From positions 1-5,330 of the forward strand of contig JAKBKR010000169.1 in the NCBI GenBank assembly GCA_021832495.1: a stretch of 5,330 bases of DNA, given 5' to 3'. The notes below the pieces were generated by a model, which had not been told where the DNA came from, searched no databases, and saw nothing but the letters and a program-made list of their open reading frames with translations. Position numbers and translations under genes: made by a program. This document shows, piece after piece, positions 1 to 5,330 of this stretch (the first letter of the stretch is position 1; each line of letters opens with the position of its first letter). The stretch is from a bacterium (GTDB taxonomy: Archaea > Thermoplasmatota > Thermoplasmata > Lutacidiplasmatales > UBA184).

Positions 1-88
1 GTGGGACTTACCGCCCATGTGACCGCAGAACTATAGCTGCCTGTCCCCGTCACAGTCGCAGTGCAGGTCGATGTCTGATTCGTCGTAA

Positions 89-724
89 TTGATGACGGTG
101 AGCAACTGGGTGGATTCGGTTAGCGATGCCAAACCAAATCCGGGGGTCTTATCCCTGATTGGGCAAATCAAGAAAAGTCACTCATTTATAGTCGGATTCG
201 CCGGTCGTTTCGAGCTTTACAAGTTTTTCATCACCTACACCCAAACAGCTGCCCTTCTAGCTAGCAGCGATGTGGGGTTTGTTTTCATGGGAGACGGGCC
301 GCTAGTGGGAGAACTCGAGAAGGTAATGGGGGAGAACTCCTCAATCCACTACCTGGGCCGTTTAGACAACACGACGTTTCGACACGTCCTGAAGATGTGC
401 AACCTCATGCTTTCATCCGCGGACGAAACGTATCTGAGCTTGGTCGCAATGGAGTCACTTTCAGAGGGGACACCGATTATGTGCGTAAACCGTTCCGGCG
501 CGACCAGAAAATATGGCGCTGGGGTTCGGGTCGATGAGAGCTTAATACCGGCTGGGACAGGATTTTTTGTGCCAGACGACCCCGTAGCCATTGCTGGGAT
601 TATTCAAAAACTGGCAGCGGAGGGGTTCCCCAGTGAGGATACCCGACAAGTCTGCCGGAGAGTGGCGCGAGAGAGATACTCTCTTGACAACATCAAACGG
701 ATCTTGGACTTAATTCTCGGTTAG
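89..724 (+). CDS. GT4-type glycosyltransferase, C-terminal half only (5'-truncated, probable pseudogene)
   Basis: The 211 residues match the second Rossmann (GT-B) domain of family 4 glycosyltransferases, which transfer sugars from nucleotide donors during surface-polysaccharide or glycolipid synthesis, usually in the cytoplasm or at the inner membrane face. Seen: NWVD at residues 6-9 in the place of the usual NGVD linker, FAGRF at 37-41, MGDGP at 67-71, IHYLGRL at 86-92, then ETYLSLVAMESLSEGTPI at about 113-130, the donor-binding E-x7-E region. The two glutamates (E113, E122) are eight residues apart rather than seven. Full-length GT4 enzymes have about 350-400 residues, so the whole acceptor-binding N-terminal domain is missing. 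A TAA at 86-88 closes the frame just before TTG 89 / ATG 92, there is no ribosome-binding site, and the preceding 85 bases give no clear N-terminal domain in any frame. The 3' end is intact, with TAG at 722-724 next to the IS. Family is fairly sure; donor and acceptor are unknown. It is most likely non-functional. Confidence 0.72.
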   Translation: MMTVSNWVDSVSDAKPNPGVLSLIGQIKKSHSFIVGFAGRFELYKFFITYTQTAALLASSDVGFVFMGDGPLVGELEKVMGENSSIHYLGRLDNTTFRHVLKMCNLMLSSADETYLSLVAMESLSEGTPIMCVNRSGATRKYGAGVRVDESLIPAGTGFFVPDDPVAIAGIIQKLAAEGFPSEDTRQVCRRVARERYSLDNIKRILDLILG

Positions 725-733
725 AGTGCCGCT
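724..733. repeat. Target-site duplication, left copy
   Basis: GAGTGCCGCT directly abuts the left terminal repeat and matches GAGTGCCACT at 2195-2204 at 9 of 10 positions. Its first base is the G of the glycosyltransferase TAG stop codon, so insertion did not change that protein. Confidence 0.85.
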
Positions 734-750
734 CATGTGTTCTCACTTAA
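734..750 (+). repeat. Left terminal inverted repeat of the IS4-family element
   Basis: CATGTGTTCTCACTTAA matches the inward-read right end at 13 of 17 positions, mismatching at positions 4, 5, 6 and 9. The last eight bases, TCACTTAA, are identical. The transposase stop codon (TAA on the minus strand, 747-749) is inside this repeat. Confidence 0.85.
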
Positions 751-2122
751 GCGAACCACCCTCGACGAAACCGTTCCCTGCTGATGTTGGGATCCAGCGC
801 GCGAACCACCAGCCGCATCTGGAGTTCCACCAGGGGCTCGGGGTCGACCCGCTCCAAGCCCAGCGACCGTAGCAGGTGCCGAAGAAACCCGGAGGCGACG
901 TTGCGCCACGCGATGGACCATCGTACCGAGGGATACCGAACCCTCCACTCTTCCGGCAAGGCGGAGAGTGCCACGCTGTGCGCCGCTCGGCTCGCGATCA
1001 AGGAGAGCCACCCGGTCCAGATGAGCGCCTCCGCCACCCACCGGTTCTTCGTCCGGACCCGATCCAACTGGAACAATCCTTTGCCTTCTTTGAATCGGAG
1101 CTCCACGCACCAACGGACCCGGTACAGTTCCGCCACCTCCTCGGCGTTCAGTACGTCAGTCGGGAGGTTCGTGAGGTAGGCATGGTACTCTCGATGCTCC
1201 TCGTCCCAGACGGCCACGAGCCGAGCCGTCCACGTGTCTCCACTCCGTCGGCCCCGATATCCGCGGCGAGAGAAGGCGATCTCCACCTCGGCGTCCAATG
1301 CCTCTCGCGGAAGGCGAGGAGCGACTTCCTTCCAAGTCTTCCCCTCCAGTTCGATGGCGCGCCCTCGGTGGACGGTGAGCGACCGCACGAAAGTGGGATT
1401 GGCGTTGCCCTTGAGCCGCGGGAGAACGTAGCCGCCGTTCTCCTCGATGCGAGCGAACCCATGGTGTTTGTAGAAGCCCAAGTCGGTGAGGAGGAGCGCC
1501 CCGTTGATCCATGGGCGACCTTGAGCGTGTCGATCTCGGGAGTGGTCTCCCCCGTCAGCTCCAGACGCTGGGGCCCGTTGGCGCGGGCGCTCATCAGAAT
1601 GGCTACCTTGACCCCGGCAGCGGCTCCCCGGGCGCGCGTGGCCGGATCTACGTGGGCGAGGGCAGCGCAGAGGCGGATGACGGTGGAGTCCTGGATCAGG
1701 ATGTCGGAGAAGCGGGCGAGCTTGGGGGTGAGGCGATTCCCCGGCGGAGCGGCGAGGTGCGCGAGGGCGTAGGCGACGCAGAGGCGAAGGAACTCGACGA
1801 GCTCGGGGGTGAACCGCTGGTAGAACCCGTTGTAGCTGAGGATCGGGTCGTCGGTGATGCGGGCGTTATAGGCGTGGCGGAGCCCATCCAAGGTGCGCTC
1901 GATCTCGGGGCCGGTATCCAGAACGAGGGTGAGGAGGAAGGCCACGGGGTCGAGCTTGCGATAGCGCTCGACGAACCCGCTCTCCCCCGCGAGGCGACGG
2001 ATCTCGTCCGGAGGGAAGAGGTCGGTGAGAGCGTCGAGGAACGCCTTCGGGTCGAGGTCCTCAAGGTGGGCGGGAACGTTCGAACGGGAGCGGCTCCGGG
2101 TCAGGTGGGAGGGATGCGCCAT
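747..2122 (-). pseudogene. IS4-family DDE transposase, split by a -1 frameshift
   Basis: Reading from ATG 2122, the first frame gives an IS4-type N-terminal part: residues 40-60 are charged and helical, YNARITDDPILSYNGFYQRFTPELVEFL lies around 85-112, and the first catalytic aspartate D145 is in ILIQDSTVIRL. Near 1514 the frame shifts by -1; past that point the first frame is nonsense but open to 1148, and the second frame continues as PWINGALLLTDLGFYKHHGF, with the second aspartate D214. The family signature Y-x2-R-x3-E-x6-K is complete: Y334, R337, E341 (catalytic glutamate) and K348 in YRVRWCVELRFKEGKG. The joined protein would have 458 residues, normal for the family, and would cut and paste the element by recognising its terminal repeats. 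The stop TAA (747-749) lies inside the left terminal repeat. All catalytic residues are kept, so damage is recent. No slippery heptamer is seen at the junction, which favours a one-base deletion over programmed frameshifting. Confidence 0.87.
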
Positions 2123-2136
2123 CCCACTGACGTGGG
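2111..2136 (-). promoter_or_regulatory. Overlapping hairpins covering the transposase start codon
   Basis: Two perfect stems share three bases. One, GGGATG-cgc-CATCCC (2111-2125), contains the ATG start (2120-2122) in its stem. The other, CCCAC-tgac-GTGGG (2123-2136), lies directly upstream in the mRNA. They cannot fully form together. Either would limit ribosome access; alternatively the upstream stem could bring the only Shine-Dalgarno-like sequence, GAGGG (2141-2145), close to the start, since it is otherwise 18 nt away. Structural control of transposase start codons is known for IS10, IS50 and IS200; applying it here is inference. Confidence 0.45.
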
Positions 2137-2177
2137 AACGCCCTCAAGAGCCTATTCGGTTCCAGGCTAAGGACTCG

Positions 2178-2194
2178 TTAAGTGATAATGTATG
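2178..2194 (-). repeat. Right terminal inverted repeat of the IS4-family element
   Basis: Read inward on the minus strand this end is CATACATTATCACTTAA, the partner of the repeat at 734-750. Both continue with CGA (after one extra G on the left), so similarity may extend to about 20 bp. This is the end upstream of the transposase start. Confidence 0.85.
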
Positions 2195-2204
2195 GAGTGC
2201 CACT
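2195..2204. repeat. Target-site duplication, right copy
   Basis: GAGTGCCACT directly abuts the right terminal repeat. The single G/A difference from the left copy means the duplication has drifted since insertion. Length 10 bp is within the range known for IS4-family elements. Confidence 0.85.
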
Positions 2205-2376
2205 GCGTAAAGAGGGCCGTAATCTGGTTCATGTACCCCATTTGGCTCTTGAGTTAGGGACAAGGCTGGTTTGGTCGGCCGGGGCCCTCCTCGGTGACCC
2301 GCCGACTGCATGGGCCCACCTGCGTTCCTACGAACTTTGGCAGCAGGTAGGCAGCAGGCGGCTCCGATAGTGGTGA

Positions 2377-2463
2377 GCGGGTGTTCTTGTGCTTCTCGGT
2401 AAGCCGAGTTCCTCGCTCCCGGGCCGATTTCCTGGCGCCCAACCGGCCCTATGGAACACCCGC
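2377..2463. repeat. 87-bp interval bounded by a perfect 10-bp inverted repeat, with internal stems
   Basis: GCGGGTGTTC (2377-2386) and GAACACCCGC (2454-2463) are exact inverted repeats. Inside are CTCGG-taag-CCGAG (2395-2408) and GGGCCG (2421-2426) with CGGCCC (2444-2449), giving a cloverleaf-like fold. It is not a recognisable tRNA: there is no GTTCRANNC T-loop and no D-arm pattern on either strand. It could be an end or internal structure of the older decayed element next to it, or a remnant RNA. No gene is seen in the rest of 2205-2478. Confidence 0.4.
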
Positions 2464-2478
2464 ATGGGAGTGGAGGGC

Positions 2479-3606
2479 CTATGAGGTGCCGCTCGGGGCA
2501 TTTCTCATGCACTCCCGCTCCGTCGGGTTCCAGAGAAGGTACCTTACGTAGACGACGCTCGCGGAGGGGTCAAGCCGGTTCCTCCGGTACTGTACCGGGC
2601 CAAGCGTGGACTCCCCTGATCGTGCGGAACACCTTCCCGACCGCATCCTCCACGAAGTGGGTCCGGTACAGCTCCAACCCATCAAGTGAAAAGACCCGTA
2701 CTGGACAGGGAGAGGCGCCCGTCGAACCCCCTCTACCGTGTTAGAGCGGACGGGCCAACCTGGAACCCGGGTCGCCTCACCGAGGTGACGGTTAAGTCGC
2801 CCAACTCGAGGTGGAGTTCCCACTGTCTATCGTGGAACCTGCCCATCCAACAATTGGACCAAGAGGTCGCGTACCTGCCGGTCCTCCACCGTCCGCGAGA
2901 GATTCTCCACCACGGCGAACGATCGCCGATTCAACTCTATGAGCGGGGCGGTGAACGTCCGGGAGTACTCCGCCCATCTCGTGAGAGGCCTCCATCACGC
3001 CCTGCGCCGCCCCTACTGCCCCCCGGGCTAGTTCGAGGCGCGGGCAACTCCCTCCCATCTCCATCTCTCGACCAGCCCTACCACCTCGTGGCCGGCCTGG
3101 ACAACCCGGGCCAACTTCGCCTTGGAGGTCTTTCGCGCATATCCATCATGTGGGTCAGGTGGCCAGGTCGGCAACCTTGGAGACTCCATGGTGGCGGTGA
3201 CGCTCAGGTAGTCGTTCTGCCCGCCGTAGAGCGTTCAACAGAGGATGGAGTGGTGGGGCTCCTATTTGAGCGTCAACCCGAACCTCACCATGACCGCGGC
3301 CCCTCGCTTGGCGTGGCCGAGCAGGGCGTGTGGATAGTGGATCCTGGGGCACGGCTGCTTCGCAATGTCACCGCGCGCCTCCCGCTCGCTCGAGTAAATG
3401 TGCGAAGCGTAAGTGAACTCCTCGTGAAGCAGAAGCCCCAGTCCTCTCGGGCCGTTGCGGCCGCAAGATTCCAGAAGCGTGTTCGCCTCGGCCGGCATCG
3501 AGCAGGGGACCCCTAGGAAAATCGCCACGCCGGTGGGTTCCCCGGCGACGGGGAATCGCAGAGTATACCCGGAGGGTAGGATCGGGCGGGGCCACAGCCG
3601 CCGCTC
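2479..3606 (-). pseudogene. Decayed DDE transposase, IS1634/IS4-like, with several stops and frameshifts
   Basis: No single frame is intact, but minus-strand pieces line up in the order expected for a DDE transposase of about 375 codons. One frame runs from 3606 to 2827 with in-frame stops at 3262-3264, 3235-3237, 3028-3030 and others. It encodes HALLGHAKRGAAVMVRFGL, then YGGQNDYLSVTATME (the G-N-x-x-D-like turn), then DGYARKTSKAKLARVVQAGH (second-aspartate-like region), then EYSRTFTAPLIELNRRSF. A second frame (about 2831-2703) gives ELHLELGDLTVTS and GFDGRLSL. A third (about 2697-2600) gives FSLDGLELYRTHFVEDAVGKVFRTIRG, which has the Y-x4-VE-x4-FR-x2-KG shape around the catalytic glutamate. 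A fourth (to 2479) gives GPVQYRRNRL and VVYVRYLLW, like the RPxxxR segment that follows in IS1634-type proteins. Ends and target duplications are not found. It is clearly older than the neighbouring IS. Transposase is likely; the exact family is uncertain. Confidence 0.55.
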
Positions 3607-3665
3607 CTAGATAATTCAAGTCGAGGGCGGCACGTCGGTGGCCCGGCAGGGACGGGGTTCGTTGA

Positions 3666-3693
3666 CCTTGTGAATGGATCCTTCAATACAAGG
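3666..3693 (-). terminator. Weak hairpin just after rmlA
   Basis: Four bases after the rmlA stop codon, CCTTGT (3693-3688) can pair with ACAAGG (3671-3666), with a further GAA/TTC pairing inside. There is no T-run after it on either strand, so it is at best a weak transcription terminator or 3'-end stabiliser. Nothing else is seen between rmlA and the decayed transposase. Confidence 0.2.
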
Positions 3694-3697
3694 GGGA

Positions 3698-4795
3698 CTA
3701 CTGATCCGAGGGACGAATCCGAACCACCGAGTCGTCTCCTAGCAGGAACTCCATCTCCGACTCTCCGGGCTTCTCGGCAAGTATCTGAACTCGCCGCCCA
3801 ATCAGGCTGTCGCGAATCTTGACCGGGCCAACTATCCGGGCCACTTCCATAACAATACTTCGCCCAATCGTGCATCCCTCCAACTGGGCGTGATCTCCTA
3901 TCGCTGTTCCTGGACCAATATGAGTCCCCTTGCCTACCCGAACCCCTCGTCCCAAGACTACCGGACCGTACACTGCGGCACCGGCCTCAATCACGGTTTC
4001 CGGGCCCACCGTCACCCTTCCTTGGAGGGTGGCCCCTTCCGAGACGCGAGCAAGGTTCGATACGCCACCAGCACTTAGACCACCCAACTCGAGGTCGTTG
4101 GCCGTAAGGAGATCCGCGGGGCGTCCTGTGTCCTTCCACCATCCCTCGAGCGGTTGGACCACCACCCTCCGGTGGGACTGGTGCAAAACCCTGAGCGCGT
4201 CGGTGATTTCCAATTCTCCTCTACCGCTGGGCTTCAGGGAAAAAATGACTTCATGGATCTTAGGAGAGAAGACATAGATTCCCACAATCGCCAGGTTGCT
4301 CCTAGGAGTCAGGGGCTTTTCCTCGATAGATAGGATTTGGTCTCCATCTAGTTCAATCACCCCGTATAGGGTTGGATTGACAACCCTAGTCACAGCAACG
4401 ACCGCATCAGCCCTCGTCCGATGGAACCGGCTAACGAAGGGCTCGAGTCCACCTTCCAAGAGGTTGTCGCCCAGATACATGACAAAGTCGTCGTCTCCAA
4501 GGAAAGATCGCGCACACCGAACCGCGTCGGCAAGACCTCGGGGGGGACCTTGGGAAATGTAGGTCACCTCGATGCCAAATTGGCTGCCGTTACCCACGGA
4601 ATCACGGATGCCTTCTTGGAAGGGACCTAGAATGACCCCTACCGACTTGATGCCCGCGGCCTCCATTTTTTTTAGCCCATAGAAGAGGACTGGTAGATTG
4701 GCCACGGGAAGCATGTGCTTGTTCACAGTGTGAGTCAAGGGTCGCATCCGAGTCCCGTTTCCACCAGCAAGGATGAGTCCCTTCAACGAAATCAC
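3698..4795 (-). CDS. rmlA: Glucose-1-phosphate thymidylyltransferase, long form
   Basis: A cytoplasmic nucleotidyltransferase that joins dTTP and glucose-1-phosphate to give dTDP-glucose and pyrophosphate, the first step of dTDP-deoxysugar synthesis. The 365-residue protein has the expected two domains. The N-terminal catalytic domain (about 1-240) has GLILAGGNGTRMRPLT at 6-21, NKHMLPVANLPVLFY at 25-39, YLGDN at 107-111 (metal and nucleotide site), EEKPLTPRSN at 158-167, GELEITDA at 193-200 and EGWWKDTGRP at 217-226. Residues about 245-340 are hexapeptide repeats of a left-handed beta-helix, ending in IGRSIVMEVARI, IRDSLIGRRVQI and LLGDDSVV. This extension marks the long form (about 350-360 residues), unlike the ~290-residue enterobacterial RmlA. 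GTG 4795 is chosen because GGGAG lies five bases upstream; TTG 4798 and TTG 4786 are alternatives. It follows rmlB by 30 nt on the same strand, so the two are very likely co-transcribed. A UDP-glucose or other nucleotidyltransferase is a less likely reading. The gene appears intact. Confidence 0.93.
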   Translation of the reverse strand: MISLKGLILAGGNGTRMRPLTHTVNKHMLPVANLPVLFYGLKKMEAAGIKSVGVILGPFQEGIRDSVGNGSQFGIEVTYISQGPPRGLADAVRCARSFLGDDDFVMYLGDNLLEGGLEPFVSRFHRTRADAVVAVTRVVNPTLYGVIELDGDQILSIEEKPLTPRSNLAIVGIYVFSPKIHEVIFSLKPSGRGELEITDALRVLHQSHRRVVVQPLEGWWKDTGRPADLLTANDLELGGLSAGGVSNLARVSEGATLQGRVTVGPETVIEAGAAVYGPVVLGRGVRVGKGTHIGPGTAIGDHAQLEGCTIGRSIVMEVARIVGPVKIRDSLIGRRVQILAEKPGESEMEFLLGDDSVVRIRPSDQ

Positions 4796-4800
4796 CAAAA

Positions 4801-4805
4801 CTCCC
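4801..4805 (-). promoter_or_regulatory. Ribosome binding site of rmlA
   Basis: GGGAG on the minus strand lies five bases before GTG 4795 and only two before TTG 4798. This spacing favours the GTG as start and shows translation re-initiating in the gap after rmlB. Confidence 0.55.
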
Positions 4806-4825
4806 GCTGCGTTCTGAAGGTCCCA

Positions 4826-5330
4826 TCACTCCGAGGGTCTATAGTCGGTATTGGAGTGAGGTTTTCTATGGGAGGGGGGAGACTCCAGCAATCCTTCCCA
4901 CCACCGCTGGTTGGCCCGATACCAGGCAATGGTTTCATGCAGCCCCTCCTCAAAGGAGTAGGCGGGCTTCCAGCCCAGTTCACTCCTCAAGCGAGTGGAA
5001 TCCAGCGCGTATCGTCGATCATGACCAAGCCGGTCGGTGACGTAATCAACGTAGGAAATGTCCCGGTTCAGGCAGGAAAGGATTCGGCGAACCACCTCCA
5101 GGTTCGAGAACTCACCATCACCGGAAATCAGGTAGGTGGTTCCCACCTTGCCGCCATGAGCAATCGTATCGATGGCGGAACAGTGATCGCCGACATAAAT
5201 CCAGTCTCGGACGTTTTTGCCATCCCCGTAGAGCGGGACTCGGCCCCCAGTAAGAATGCGAGTGATGACGAGAGGGATGAGCTTCTCTGGATGCTGGTAT
5301 GGTCCAAAATTGTTCCCGCAATTCGAGATC
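4826..5330 (-). CDS. rmlB: dTDP-glucose 4,6-dehydratase, C-terminal part (runs off the window edge)
   Basis: An extended short-chain dehydrogenase/reductase that converts dTDP-glucose to dTDP-4-keto-6-deoxyglucose with bound NAD, the step after RmlA. The 167 visible residues run in one open frame from the right edge to TGA 4826-4828. Seen: NCGNNFGPYQHPEKLIPLVI near the left of the fragment, VPLYGDGKNVRDWIYVGDH about residues 31-49, then DRLGHDRRYALDSTRLRSELGW about 99-120 and FEEGLHETIAWYRAN about 126-140, all hallmark RmlB segments. The nucleotide-binding glycine motif, the catalytic YxxxK and the DE pair lie beyond the window and cannot be checked. The tail after WYRAN is about 27 residues, ending HRKPHSNTDYRPSE, somewhat longer than the shortest homologues. 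Transcribed ahead of rmlA with a 30-nt gap. Other nucleotide-sugar epimerases share the fold, but the NNFGPYQxPEKLIP and RDWIYVxDH motifs favour RmlB strongly. Confidence 0.9.
   Translation of the reverse strand, partial: ISNCGNNFGPYQHPEKLIPLVITRILTGGRVPLYGDGKNVRDWIYVGDHCSAIDTIAHGGKVGTTYLISGDGEFSNLEVVRRILSCLNRDISYVDYVTDRLGHDRRYALDSTRLRSELGWKPAYSFEEGLHETIAWYRANQRWWEGLLESPPSHRKPHSNTDYRPSE

Larger units (their letters stand above)
734..2194 (-). mobile_element. Complete IS4-family insertion sequence, 1461 bp (ISH8-like)
   Basis: The element is delimited by imperfect terminal inverted repeats, CATGTGTTCTCACTTAA on the left and CATACATTATCACTTAA read inward from the right (13 of 17 matching), and by flanking 10-bp direct repeats with one mismatch. 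It carries a single transposase gene on the minus strand that fills nearly the whole element, as is usual for IS4-family members; 10-bp duplications and ends starting with CAT fit the ISH8/IS231-like part of that family. The transposase carries a frameshift, so the copy is probably immobile unless the shift is a sequencing error or is suppressed. It sits between the end of the glycosyltransferase remnant and an older decayed transposase. The subgroup name is from memory of the family, not from a search. Confidence 0.88.

Noticed and set aside
1..88. N-terminal part of the glycosyltransferase in another frame
   Set aside because: Frame 1 gives a vaguely similar stretch (FVVIDDG) but with two stops, and it does not join well to the NWVD linker. 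Too weak to annotate.
876..1772. 298-codon open frame on the plus strand across the IS
   Set aside because: It is antisense to the IS4 transposase, whose catalytic motifs are clear on the minus strand; the plus-strand product has no motif.
1511..2170. 219-codon plus-strand frame with a Glu/Gly-rich product
   Set aside because: Shadow of the transposase N-terminal half; the low-complexity Gly-Glu-Val composition is typical of the complement of a GC-rich gene.
2340..2358. Direct repeat GCAGCAGG twice with an 11-bp period
   Set aside because: Only two short units; no sign of an iteron or CRISPR array.
2377..2463. tRNA with a long variable arm
   Set aside because: Neither strand has a T-loop GTTCRANNC, a D-arm GG pair or a plausible 7-bp anticodon loop in register, and the outer stem is 10 bp rather than 7.
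2584..2598. Near-palindrome CCGGTAC-t-GTACCGG as a possible operator or recombination site
   Set aside because: It falls inside the decayed coding sequence where the codons for PVQYR happen to give this pattern; there is no promoter or second copy to support a site.
2686..3516. 276-codon open frame on the plus strand
   Set aside because: Its product is rich in Arg, Pro and Gly with no recognisable motif, and it lies opposite minus-strand pieces that resemble a transposase. A long antisense frame is expected in GC-rich DNA.

Overview
The window looks like a rearranged, IS-loaded stretch of a surface-polysaccharide (sugar-nucleotide / glycosyltransferase) locus from a GC-rich prokaryote. The intact gene at the right is the long form of glucose-1-phosphate thymidylyltransferase, with a left-handed beta-helix C-terminal extension. 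That form is common in archaea and in some GC-rich bacteria such as actinobacteria and Chloroflexota. The IS4-family element also resembles archaeal ISH8-type elements. A GC-rich archaeon is my first guess, but the sequence alone does not settle the domain of life.

Layout, left to right. (1) 89-724, plus strand: the C-terminal (nucleotide-sugar-binding) half of a GT4-type glycosyltransferase. A stop codon lies directly upstream in the same frame, so this is a 5'-truncated remnant. (2) 734-2194: a complete IS4-family insertion sequence of 1461 bp, with imperfect 17-bp terminal inverted repeats and a 10-bp target duplication. Its left copy starts on the last base of the glycosyltransferase stop codon. 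The transposase, on the minus strand, is split by a -1 frameshift near 1514. (3) 2205-2478: no gene; an 87-bp interval bounded by a perfect 10-bp inverted repeat and rich in smaller stems. (4) About 2479-3606, minus strand: a badly decayed second transposase of a different DDE group (IS1634/IS4-like), recognisable only by joining several frames across stops and frameshifts. (5) 3698-4795, minus strand: intact long-form RmlA. (6) 4826 to the right edge, minus strand: the C-terminal half of RmlB (dTDP-glucose 4,6-dehydratase), cut by the window edge.

rmlB and rmlA are read leftward as an operon with a 30-nt gap and carry out the first two steps of the dTDP-deoxysugar (dTDP-L-rhamnose-type) pathway in reverse gene order. 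The glycosyltransferase remnant points toward them, so the two dead or damaged mobile elements fill the space between convergent polysaccharide genes. I see no new defence, CRISPR or other undescribed system. The most interesting points are the IS boundary structure, the hairpins at its start codon, and the reconstructable fossil transposase.
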